From positions 25,872,650-25,936,649 of the forward strand of contig NC_134026.1 of NCBI RefSeq assembly GCF_964204645.1: a DNA stretch of 64,000 bases. The letters are read 5' to 3'. The first letter of the stretch is position 1. Each line of letters starts with the position of its first letter. Below the pieces are notes generated by a model. The model saw only the letters and a program-made list of their open reading frames with translations. It did no database searches and was not told the origin of the DNA. This DNA comes from Tubulanus polymorphus (lineage: Eukaryota; Nemertea; Palaeonemertea; Tubulaniformes; Tubulanidae). Shown in pieces: positions 52,779 to 63,553 of this stretch. The position numbers were made by a program, and so were the translations under genes.

Positions 52779-55700
52779 TTAATACTTACAGTAAGAATGA
52801 GAGTAGGCTCGGCTGGTACTAGCACTGCGAGTAGCCGCTCCTCTGGATGAAGTTGAAGATTGTCTACAAAAAAAATCCAATATGATCGTTTTTGACATAA
52901 GAAAATGACACAGCATTACAATCAATTAATTAATGCGAAAACAATTACCTGCTGCCATGGGAGGTACTTGTTGCGCCGAAGAGTGGCCCTACCTCGTAAG
53001 AGGTGCTGGTTACTACAGTGGGGGATTTGTAGCTGGATACTTTGCGTGTCTCAGTAATTGATGGTGCAGATTCGTAGGTTGTCGAGTACGTGAGAGTTGG
53101 GGCAGATTCAAAGTATGATGTAGATGAAGATTGAACTGATTCATCGATGTAAGGTGACGAGGACGAACCGTAGCTTGAAACTTTGCGGGTCTCAGTAATG
53201 GTCGGTGCAGATTCGTAGCTAGAGACTTTGCGGGTCTCAGTAATGGTCGGTGCAGATTCGTAGCTAGATACTTTGCGGGTCTCAGTAATGGTCGGTGCAG
53301 ATTCGTAGCTAGAGACTGTGCGGGTCTCAGTAATGGTCGGTGCAGATTCGTAGCTGGAAACTTTGCGGGTCTCAGAATATGCCGGTGCAGATTCGTAGCT
53401 TGAAATTCGTCGCGGGGAAGACTCTTCGTAGGTAGAGATTTTACGTGTTTCGGAATATCTCGGGGAAGATTCAACGTAGGTTGTCTGAACTGGCTGAACA
53501 ACTTCTACGTGTTGTGTTTGTCTAAATTCACATAAGATTATAAACCGTCAGAAATACGATCAGTGATGCTTGAAGGGATAGAAATTTCGGTGTTGTTCTT
53601 ACCTAACAGTCACAAGTTCTCCTTCCAATCGTCTTACTTCCTTTTCCAAGAAGGCAATCTATAAAATAATACATGAAGAATAGGATTTTATGAATTGATT
53701 ACACAAGAAACGAACGTTGATGTATTGTTTAAGTGACCGTGACAATATTTACCCTCTCAATATCTACAGCTGACGTTTTTTCAACGTATTCTGTTTTGTA
53801 CTCAACACGAGGAGGGGTACTCTTGAGCAGTTCAATTTCACGTTCAAGTCTGGAAATCTACAATATATGATTGACATTCTTTATTGTTCATCATATTATG
53901 ATCCTTTTGAAAGAAATCGTTGTTTTTATAACTAACCAATGAAATATCCTCTTGCGCTCGTTTCTCAACCTCAACGTATTCGGTCTTGGTTTCCACACGT
54001 GCTGGGATATTTCTCATTCGCTCCACTTCTCGTTCGAGATACAAAATCTGAAACAAATCAGGGTTTCACTTACGCTCGTAAGATGACACGATTTCGTGGT
54101 GCATACACCACACAAGCCTTTAACCTTACCCTGTCAGCATCGTGTTGTGATCGCTTCTCGACTTCAACGTACTCGGTCTTGATCTCAACCTTTGGTGGTG
54201 TATTGCGGAAAGTCTGAATTTCCTTTTCCAAACGTTCGATCTGAAAATAGCGGTAATCTTGAGGTCTCGATCGTTCAATTAACATAACAAAATCAAATCA
54301 AATCAAAATCCATTCTTACCATAAAGATGTCATCCTGACTACGCTTTTCAACCTCAACATATTCAGTCTTGTACTCGACACGTGGTGGTGTGTTTCTCAA
54401 TCGTTCGAGCTCTCGTTCTTGGAATGCGATCTGAAAATTGATAACATAAACTACTGAAGCATCATTCTCTGGTTCAGGTCTTTTGAGTTGTGGGACATTT
54501 TTAGTTCCGAAAATATATGTACCTTGTCGACATCAGCTTGCATTCTCTTTTCAACTTCTACTTCAATGTATTCGGTCTGTACTTCAACTTTGGGAGGGAT
54601 GTTTCTCAGTCTGTTAGTTTCCTTTTCTAAGAATGAAATCTGTAAAAAGAATGTTAACTATTTTTGTTTCTCTCCTCATAGTTGACAAGATGAATGCGGT
54701 ATATTATTATTTAGTTACCCTGTCAATGTCAGTCTGCATGCGTTTCTCGACCTCAACATATTCGGTCTTGATTTCAACGCGCGGTGGAATGTTCCTGATA
54801 CGTTGTACCTCCTTTTCAAGGAAGTTTATCTTTTTGGAAGAGAGAAATAAATTATGGATTATCGAATTTTGATATATCGAAATGTATTTCTAAATATAGT
54901 ATTTTAAGACATTTACCCTGTCAATGTCAGTTTGCATACGTTTCTCAACCTCAACATATTCAGTCTTGATTTCTACACGTGGTGGGACATTTCTGATACG
55001 TTGAATATCTTTCTCAAGGAAAGCAATCTGTAACAGATAGATGCATAAATATCAAATAAAAGCTAAGACTATGGTACCAGTAGTTCTGTTTTTTCTTGAG
55101 ATACTTACCCTGTCAATGTCAGTCTGCATGCGTTTCTCAACCTCAACATATTCAGTCTTGATTTCTACACGGGGTGGGATATTTCTGATACGTTCAATAT
55201 CACGTTCAAGGAATGCAATCTACAATACGAAAGTGGAAAGTGGTTAATCATTTAATCGAACTAATGTGGGTTATTGGGAATTGGATTAACATTTCATAAG
55301 CGACATAAGATCTTACCCTGTCAATATCGTTTTGCATACGTTTCTCAACCTCAACATATTCAGTCTGGATTTCCACACGTGGTGGAATGTTTCTGATTCT
55401 TTCAATATCTTTTTCCAAGAAAGCGATCTGTAAAAATAATACATTACCATAGCAATATCTACAAATAAAAATTGACAACATGGTTTCACAGTTTCCAGAA
55501 CGGTGAAAAATACCCTATCAATGTCAGTTTGCATGCGCTTTTCAACCTCAACATATTCAGTCTTGATTTCTACACGTGGTGGGATATTTCTGATACGTTG
55601 AATTTCTTTCTCAAGGAAAGCAATCTGTAACAGATAGATGCATAAATATCAAATAAAAGCGAAGACTATTGTACCAGTAGTTCTGTTTTTTGTCCTGAAA

Positions 55701-58700
55701 TCCTTACCCTGTCAATGTCAGTTTGCATACGTTTCTCAACCTCAACATATTCAGTCTTGATTTCTACACGGGGTGGGATATTTCTGACACGTTCAATATC
55801 ACGTTCAAGGAATGCAATCTACAATACGAAAGTGGAAAATTGCCAACCATTTGATCAAACTAACATTTGCTCAAACATGTACCTGTGGTTTACTGGGAAT
55901 TGGATTTATATTTCATATGCAAAATAAGATCTTACCCTGTCAATATCGTTTTGCATACGCTTCTCAACCTCAACATATTCAGTCTGGATTTCTACCCGTG
56001 GTGGGATATTTCTGATTCTTTCAATATCTTTTTCCAAGAAAGCGATCTGTAAAAATAATTGAATTACTACAGCAATATTAAAATTGACAGTATGGTTTCA
56101 CAGTTTCCAGAACGGTTAAAATTACCCTATCAATGTCAGTTTGCATGCGTTTCTCAACCTCAACATATTCAGTCTTGATTTCTACACGAGGTGGGATATT
56201 TCGTACGCGTGTAATTTCATTTTCAAGATGAGTAATCTGTTATCAAAATAAAAAAGTAATAAAATCCAATTTAGAGTAGGAAATGTTTGAAAAGTTTGTG
56301 ACGCATACCATTCGCTAGCTTACCCTGTCGATATCAGTTAGCATACGTTTTTCAACTTCAACATATTCAGTCTTGATTTCTACGCGAGGTGGAATGTTTC
56401 TGATTCGAGTAATCTCATTTTCAAGATGAGCAATCTGAAAAACACCACGGAGATCAATTGAAAATACAGTTACTTGAGTTAAAGGTTGATTTTGCTAATA
56501 AACTATTGAAATATACCCTGTCAATGTCAGTTTGCATACGTTTCTCAACCTCAACATATTCAGTCTGGATTTCCACACGTGGTGGGATGTTTCTTATTCT
56601 TTCAATATCCTTTTCCAAGAAAGCGATCTGTGAAAAAAAAACCGAGTTAACATACTGTAGAATAGTTATTTTGAGATATATACACATATAAGTTGGATTT
56701 CCAATTCCCGGTAGCAATTACCCTGTCAATATCTGTCTGCATGCGTTTCTCGACCTCGACATATTCAGTCTGGATTTCTACGCGTGGTGGGATGTTTCGG
56801 ATGCGAGTGATTTCATTTTCAAGATAAGCAATCTACACCGTGGAATATAAATTTCAGGTAACTTACTCACTTATTCAATGAATAATTTTATTAATGGACC
56901 CGTACGCTCTGTCTATACCTTATCGATGTCGGTTTGCATACGCTTCTCGACCTCAACATATTCAGTCTTAATTTCTACTCGTGGTGGGATGTTTCTAATT
57001 CGTTCAATATCTTTTTCCAAGAACGAAATCTATGAAAAGAGTTCATAAACTGTAGTTTCTATGCTGATATTAGATAATAGAAAGAAATCTAAAAATATTA
57101 ACGTTTTTAAAAACCTAAATGATTATTCTAATACCTACCCTGTCAATGTCACTCTGCATTCGTTTCTCAACCTCAACATATTCAGTTTGGATTTCTACAC
57201 GGGGTGGGATGTTTCTCAACCTTTCGACTTCCTTTTCGAAGAAGGCAATCTAAAACAAATAGATAAGTGCGCATGAAGTGATGCAACAAAAAACTGCCAT
57301 GCAATATATGAATTGACTTCTCGGATATTAAATCATACCCTGTCGATATCAGTCTGCATACGTTTCTCGACCTCAACATATTCAGTCTTAATCTCTACGC
57401 GAGGTGGTGTATTGCGGAAAGTTTCAACATCTCGCTGCAGTTGCTCAATCTACAAAAGTTGTTAACAAAATATTCTCTTGCTGTAAACAGGCTGATGTAA
57501 GAAATCATACAAGCCCAAACAAGATATGATTCCTACCAATAAGATGTCATTTTGTTGCCGTTTTTCGACTTCCACGTATTCAGTTTGAATTTCAACACGG
57601 GGTGGGGTATTGCGGAGTTGGGTCACTTCAACTTCAAGTTGGCTGATCTGCATAGAAAATCAAATATCGCCAAATGTGAAATAGTCAAGATTTGGTGTTT
57701 TTGCCATTTCATGAAAATTTGCTTACCCTGTCAATATCACTCTGCATACGTTTCTCAACTTCAACACGTTCTGTTTTGATTTCTACGCGCGCTGGGGTGT
57801 TTCTAAACGTCTGCACTTCACGTTCAAGGCGTTGTATCTAGAAAATGGACGTCGATTACATTCACCTGATTCTTAACTACAGACAGCCAAACACGAAAAT
57901 CAGAAATACAAAACTTACCAAATCAATGTCGCTTTGCATGCGCTTCTCTACATATTCAGTTTTATATTCAACACGAGCTGGTTGATTCTTATAGGTTTCT
58001 ACCTGTACGCGATAAGTCTCCAGTTCTCTCTCCAAATACGCAATCTACAAAGATGCGGCGATAACATAAGTCCGCGCAAGCCTTTCAATACGAAGTCCCT
58101 CATATTTTGTTCATAAATCGAATTTCCGAAAGTGGGAGGAAATAGAACCTTAGGGGATCTACGAATCTATGTAAGAATCAAATCTAGCATTTACTTAGGT
58201 TCTTTCTCAAACTCGGTGTTATTTTCTTGTATTTGAGGGGCAGTCAAACCATGGACGTATAAACTAGTTTATACGTACATGGTCAAACAAGCAACATGAT
58301 TTATAACTCTTCGGTTAGCATTCAATAAATAGAAGAATAATATTTACGCGATCCAAATCAGCTTGTGATGTTTTCTCAACATATTCCGTCTTGTACTCGA
58401 CGCGACCAGCCGTAGCTCGTAGAGTTTCTACCTCCCGCTTGTACTTTTCTAATTCCTTTTCCAAGAATGCGATCTAACGTAAAAATATCATTGAGTTAAG
58501 ATCAATCAGAAATGCAGACATTTCTTGATTTCATGATGAAATTGAACATACCCTTTCTGTGTCCTTACTACTGGTTTGAATGATAGTTGTAGAACTAGAT
58601 GGAGCTTCGGCATAACTCGAGTAAGTCGACTCCCTGACTAACGCCGGCCTGTTCAAATCAAAATCCACATTTTAGAATGTTAACATCCATTGACATCATA

Positions 58701-59546
58701 TGTGACTTACGAAAAGTGAATTTTCAAAAGAACAGAGTTTGACAGTTTTGATGGGAAAACCTACTCAGAGGAAACATGCGACACTTTTTGGGTAGTGATA
58801 GTCTCTGTGGGTCCGTAGTAGTGTGCCCCAACTGAGGATGATTCGTATGTAGTACTGTATGATTCCGGAGCACTACTCTTGTAAGTAGTAAGTGTGTACT
58901 CAGCTGGAGTCGAATGAACGGTTGTATATTCAGTAGGTACTACCGATGAATAAGACTTGCTAACAGTAGTGGAACTCGAACCATTGGTTTCAGTGTAACC
59001 ACCACTGCTGGAGCCTCCACTTACAACAGTGTAGCTACTGCTGGAACCTCCACCAACTACCTGTTTACCACAGCTGCTGCTTGAGCTTCCACTAACTACC
59101 TGGTAACCACCGCTGGTGCTTGAGCTTTCACCAACTACTTGGTAACCACCGCTGGTGCTTGAGCTTTCACCAACTACTTGGTAACCACCGCTGGTGCTGG
59201 AGCTTCCACCACCTACCTGGTAACCACCGCTGGTGCTGGAGCTTCCACCAACTACCTGGTAACCACCGCTGGTGCTTGAGCTTCCACCAACTACCTGGTA
59301 ACCACCGCTGGTGCTGGAGCTTCCACCAACTACTTGGTAACCACCGCTGGTGCTGGAGCTTCCACCAGCCACCTGGTAACCACCTCCGCAGCTGCTGGAG
59401 TTTCCACCAGCTACCTGGTAACCACCTCCGCAACTGTTTGAGCTTCCACCAACTACCTGGTAACCACTGCCGTAGCTTGAGCAGCTGTAACCACCATTTA
59501 CAGCACCACTCGTCATCATATAACCACCATTCATATTGTAAGACAT
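52779..59546 (-). CDS. Gene A: tandem-module coiled-coil protein with Gly/Ser head and Ser/Tyr tail, 28 coding exons, 1391 aa
   Basis: Head: exons 59546-58765 and 58648-58552, 293 aa, Gly/Ser/Tyr-rich with a repeated GYQVVGGSSSTSG unit. Then 23 complete modules of 35-42 aa, one exon each, all phase 0 (58473-58348 down to 53857-53753), and a half module (53658-53603). Tail: 53521-52949 with repeated SSYESAPTITETRKV, and a last exon 52863-52779. The CDS sums to 1392 codons. A typical module starts IAFLEK, has a central IPPRVE, then TEYVEVEKR, and ends TDIDR. The first half has heptad-like I/L spacing; Pro-Pro interrupts each module. No signal peptide, membrane segment or intermediate-filament rod signature, so a cytoplasmic structural fibre or scaffold is the best inference. 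Paralogous to adjacent gene B by module start and exon phase. Family unrecognised. The stop lies inside a consensus donor (T|GTAAGTATTAA), so a further exon is possible. Confidence 0.78.
52949..53521 (-). other. Gene A tail exon with 15-residue Ser/Tyr repeats
   Basis: A 573-nt exon (acceptor GAATTTAG, donor AG|GTAATT). Five consecutive 45-nt units encode SSYESAPTITETRKV or close variants (roughly 53175-53400), with looser YESAP copies after them. Codon use is nearly identical between units, so the array is young or homogenised. The frame is fixed by phase from the 56-nt exon upstream; another open frame across this exon is a shadow. The many Ser/Thr/Tyr residues could be phosphorylated, but that is inference. 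Confidence 0.8.
54917..56125 (-). repeat. Recent duplication of a three-exon block (about 600 bp) in gene A
   Basis: Introns as well as exons match between block 54917-55513 and block 55514-56125. GATAGATGCATAAATATCAA occurs at 55036-55055 and 55633-55652. ATACGAAAGTGGAAA occurs just after 55219 and just after 55818. TGGTTTCACAGTTTCCAGAA occurs just before 55514 and just before 56126. Matching introns show that three exons were copied as one unit. Confidence 0.85.
58255..58276. repeat. 22-bp perfect palindrome in a gene A intron
   Basis: ACGTATAAACT followed directly by AGTTTATACGT, extended imperfectly by CCATG and CATGG on either side and flanked by GTCAAAC copies. It lies in the intron between the 126-nt exons, the longest of the array introns, and may be a small insertion. 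Confidence 0.7.
59046..59480 (-). repeat. Gene A head minisatellite (39-nt unit, 13 aa)
   Basis: About ten units encoding GYQVVGGSSSTSG and variants (GYQVAGGSSSSCG, GYQVVGESSSTSG, GYQVGGG). The units are nearly identical in DNA, so copy number probably varies between individuals. Gly/Ser loops with regular Tyr recall keratin-type heads and silk-like linkers in composition only. Confidence 0.88.
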
Positions 59547-60990
59547 ATCGCCCTGGAAATCATCAAATATTTTTCTAAGTAACTACAGCTAACAGAATTG
59601 ACTTCTGTTAAAGGATTTTATATCTAGCTTGACCGTTGTCAAGTTCACGCCCCTTTCTTTACAATGGGTCATGACCTGCTGGCACGGGGAATTCTGACCA
59701 ACCATGCGTACGAGAACTTCGCCCAACATGTTCATGGGTAAGGATTGTGTAGTAACTAAGCGGCGTTGTCAATGAAAATAATCAACAAAATAATGTATAT
59801 ATGGGCGGGGCGGAAGTGCGCGATCTCCGGTTTTATAATTTGTAAGTTTTATGTCGTCGCATGTCAAAACAATGAAAATAAAGAAATGAAAAATGAAGTT
59901 ACCTTTAAACTTTTATCCCTCGTAATATCAAAAGATTCTTCCGTAGTTTCTGTAATAATAACACATGATGAATTAGTGGACCCAGTTTATCTTGTAATAG
60001 ATACCTCGATATTTGAAGGAAGAATTTAAACTTAAAGAAATAGATGTATTGAAACTGTTCGTACACATGTTCAATTAGATACGTATAATCGTAAATAGAT
60101 TGTCAAATAAAAAGATTCTCCAATGCATTTCAAGAGTTTCTGTTAAAGCCTCTCGCTTTAATTCGATTTATGCGCAATTTTTCAAAATAACGAATAAACG
60201 TTTCATAGAAAATAGGTAAACAAAAAACGCTTCAAACAACATATTAGTACTTGATTCAAGTAATGAATAAGTTGATGATTTCGATGATTTCTTCATTTGG
60301 ACCGACCAAGGATATATATTTCATATTTCAGTAATGAGAAGAAATGTACATGTAAAAAGGTGCATGACGTAAAGAATTCGGTTTAACTGCGACGTTAATG
60401 CTTCCTATGAAATGAATTTCACACTTTAGCGGTAAATAAATGAATGATGTAGCTAAATGAATATTCCCAGCGATAACCATTAACAAGTTAAACTGACCAC
60501 AGCAAAGTCAATCGAGTTGCAGCACTACGACTTACGTCCAAAGGTTACAGTTTTTCCTAAGCTCGACATTTTATATGATATTTATTTTTTTCTGCTGCAA
60601 AAAAATCGTCAACTAGTAAAGACAACTTTTACAACGTACTACCGATAAGATGTTTTAATTTCTTTCGGCTCTAGTATAGACTTAAATATGTTAAAAACAA
60701 GCTGTGTTTTAGAAAAGTTCATGTGGATTGTGAAAGTAACACGCTCCCCATAAATTATTCTCAGGTACGTATCAATTAGAAACCGAGTCAATGATTAGGT
60801 ATTAGTTCTAATTCTGTATTCATATATTGTAAAACCTTTTTTTAATTCCTATAAAACGATAAGTGGCTGGTTTTAAAACAAGTAAAAATATAACTTAATG
60901 AATTAATAAATTAATCGATACAGTCTTCAAATAAAAAAGCAAGCTAAAAAGCAAGTTAGTAATCAGGAAAAATGCTGAATATAGACTTAC

Positions 60991-61055
60991 GGCGTTCAAG
61001 GCAGACAAGCTCTCAGCACGGAACTGGTTAACAGTGTCTTCCTGTCTGAAGTGAC
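60991..61055 (-). promoter_or_regulatory. 5' untranslated first exon of gene A
   Basis: The minus strand ends GAACGCC|GTAAGTCT (last exon base 60991), a strong donor. It pairs with acceptor GATTTCCAG before 59552, six bases above the ATG, giving an intron of 1.44 kb. The upstream edge is estimated from the TATA-like box at 61078-61085. Confidence 0.5.
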
Positions 61056-61077
61056 GTCCAGTGCGACCCTTGACCGC

Positions 61078-61085
61078 ATTTTATT
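61078..61085 (-). promoter_or_regulatory. TATA-like box of gene A
   Basis: AATAAAAT on the minus strand in the context GCTGAATAAAATGCGG, about 25-30 bp above a candidate initiator (TCACTTCAG). A similar GAATAAAAAGG occurs upstream of gene E. Confidence 0.35.
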
Positions 61086-61199
61086 CAGCTTCGGACCGTG
61101 ACCGCCACTGCACATCGCCCAGGGTAATAGTCCAACGAAACGTGCGCCGACGGGCAATGCGGGATTAACGGCTATGGGTTGAAAAATCTAAAACAATAA

Positions 61200-63180
61200 T
61201 AGGTCGTCTGGATATGAATAAGTCTGCCGAAAAATACACTTATGTAAGCGAAGGATTATTCTAATACTTGAAGAATGATAAATTATTGTAAAACGTGAAA
61301 GGAACAAGCCCTGGTGATTGAATTGCTTTCGAAATATATTCATATGTCAACAATGTTTTTCAAGTTTATTCATATTTTTCATATCATGAATATCTTTATG
61401 AATGGATTCCTTTTCGCTGAAAAATAACGTTTTATGAGACAAATAGATTATTTGTGTATGAATTAGTATCAATATTTCATATCATTGTAACATCCAGTTT
61501 CACGATATACACAGCATTGATTTCAAAACAATATTTTCAACAGCAACACAAGAAACACAAAATGTTGTCAAATGATGTCAGAACTGTAATGTATTCATGG
61601 AAAATTGTCTCAGGTGGCCATAATTGAATATCAAATTAGATAAATGAACATGGAGTGTCGCACTGGTTGCCTCATCTATTCATAAATACGGCAATTATTT
61701 TCGAAGATAAGTCATGCATACCCTATCCAGATAATGACGAATATGGCATGCTTTGAATTGGGAGTGTCTAATTAAAGAACAGGTCATCTAAGCAGTGCAA
61801 AATTAATATCGAGTGGACAGCTTTGATTTATAAGATTCATAGTACTTTAGTAGACATTCGTCTTTAAACTCGGCGGCGTCGAGGCCAGGGCTTTGTAATT
61901 ACTAACTGTAGCCTTACGCCCGTTGTTTGTGATTACTAAAACGTTTAGAACACCCCTCAAGTTAACTTGGCATAGTTCAAAAGATTTCTACAAATCGATT
62001 TTGCTAATTATTCCAAGAAGTCAGGAAAGATATGTTTTGGCAATATACCTTAAAGTGTATGTTGAGATTTTATGAAAAAAAATCTATGAACTTGGCAAAT
62101 CTATTTTTCATGATATACCCAAATTATTCTCATTGAATCTTGTTTCAAAATATTTTTCTCCCTTCTCTCTTTTTAAATCTCGTCCAATGATTTAAAGCTC
62201 TGACTAAAAGTAAATCCTTAATACCAATTGCATAATTGCAATTACGTCATTCGTTTTATTCATACGTATATCTATATAAAACAGAACATTCTTGAAATAC
62301 CTACGCTTCAACGATTATATGCTGCAATATTCGGATTAATTTTGCTAATTGCGGATTCCAACGTGCGTACTTCGGGTATCCAGGTATAGCGCTTCGCTCG
62401 GTTGAACAACTTAAGCCTGGACATAAAACGGGCGAACTCTTTACGCAGTTGTCCAGTCGATCACTGTATACGTGTTCGGAGCACTGTCGCAGTACTGACG
62501 AGAGAGTACTCGGGATCTTTAGCGCAGTAATGTAAGTAAAACGTTTTAAACGATCCGATAGTTGTATAAATTTATCAAGTAACAGATACGATCGTTTCAT
62601 CATGGACCTAAAACCAAATTATTCACGAATCACAAGTAATCGTAACTTTGTTATTTTGATCAAAATGATACGTATATATTTGTTTTTTCTGAACCAAACA
62701 TGATTTACAATTCACTGAACCTCATTATGAAGAATAAAAGGTTATTGAGCGGAATTTAAATGTTAGTAAATTCCATACCTTTTAGTGGATGACAGTTGTT
62801 AAAGTTTTTTTTTAACATTTTCAATTTTTGTCGTAAAAACAATGGATTTCGAGGATGTATTTTGTAAAGATAGATTGACTGCTTTGCAAAATCATTCCCA
62901 AGGCAACTTTTTCGGTTTTATATCTTAATTCAATAGAAATTGGTTTGTTTGATGTGACGAACAAGATAGTATCATTTGTCAAATATTGATGATCGTTTTC
63001 AATTCTCAGTTGTAAAAGAAGAAACGAGAATGTAAAAGAATGTTTGACATGTTAATCAAATACAATTAAAGTCATCAACAAATTAGAATTCATTTGTTTT
63101 CACAATAGAAATGACTAAGAAAAACACGAAGAAATTGATTATTGAAAATTATTAGTAATATTTATATATACAATGTAAAA
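61200..63180. other. Intergenic region between divergent genes A and E
   Basis: About 2 kb of AT-rich DNA between two divergently transcribed genes of similar type. The open frame at 62603-62301 (minus) has no motif or splice partner. Shared enhancers are plausible from the arrangement, but no specific site can be named. Confidence 0.5.
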
Positions 63181-63191
63181 GGCGTGGCGTT

Positions 63192-63254
63192 AAGATGGCC
63201 GCCAAAAATACGCGACCAAACGGTTGAATGCAGACCAGTGGTCGAATAAAAAGG
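63192..63254 (+). promoter_or_regulatory. Candidate promoter of gene E
   Basis: AAGATGGCCGCC (63192-63203), a YY1-type motif, is followed by the TATA-like GAATAAAAAGG (about 63244-63254). A 5' noncoding exon is expected, because the first coding exon starts after an acceptor (TAATTTCAG, ending 63529), but I could not fix its donor. Confidence 0.35.
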
Positions 63255-63553
63255 CACCTGTAGCGCCTAACGACATAAATAGTAATATTGCAAGTCAATG
63301 CAGGTTCGCCTCGCTAGAGTGAACCTCTTTTTATATAACAAGACTACAGTAGAGTAATAATCCAAGGCTTTTACATATTATAAGAGATTTCTGAAATATG
63401 ATTTGTTAACACGAAAACAGATTAGCCGGACTTCGCTTTAACTGATTTGACACCAGGTCAAAACGGCTTCTCTACAACTCTTAGAATAAGATTGGCTTTC
63501 TAAATTTCTTTTGTTTGATCTAATTTCAGTAAAAGGGAAAGACGACGATTGAA

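Larger units (their letters stand above)
53753..58473 (-). repeat. Array of 23 one-exon coiled-coil modules in gene A
   Basis: High-low coordinates in transcript order: 58473-58348, 58044-57919 (126 nt each); nineteen of 111 nt: 57837-57727, 57647-57537, 57449-57339, 57249-57139, 57029-56919, 56832-56722, 56627-56517, 56434-56324, 56236-56126, 56046-55936, 55818-55708, 55624-55514, 55427-55317, 55219-55109, 55027-54917, 54829-54719, 54430-54320, 54240-54130, 54047-53937; one of 117 nt (54639-54523, an extra Glu-Val); and 53857-53753 (105 nt). Each begins ATT, ATC or ATA after AG and ends at GT in phase 0. Introns are about 75-300 nt. The outer modules (YKTEYVEK form) are the most divergent; the inner ones are close to identical. 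Confidence 0.88.

Noticed and set aside
53013-53501. Minus-strand frame with repeated ATNLHRPLLRPAK units
   Set aside because: It is a frame-shifted reading of the gene A tail repeat. Phase from the upstream 56-nt exon selects the SSYESAP frame, which also joins the last exon.
44996-59546. Genes A and B as intermediate-filament (keratin or lamin) proteins
   Set aside because: The head-coil-tail plan and Gly/Ser head fit by composition, but the conserved rod ends (LNDR-type start, TYRKLLEGE-type end) and the roughly 310-350 residue rod are not seen, and gene A has Pro-Pro in nearly every module.
59120-59578. Plus-strand open frame with repeated LLGNHRWC units
   Set aside because: It is the antisense shadow of gene A's head repeat. 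The minus-strand frame has the start codon, splice phase and continuation into the module array.
62301-62603. Minus-strand 100-codon open frame upstream of gene A
   Set aside because: No motif and no consistent splice joining to gene A's 5' exon.
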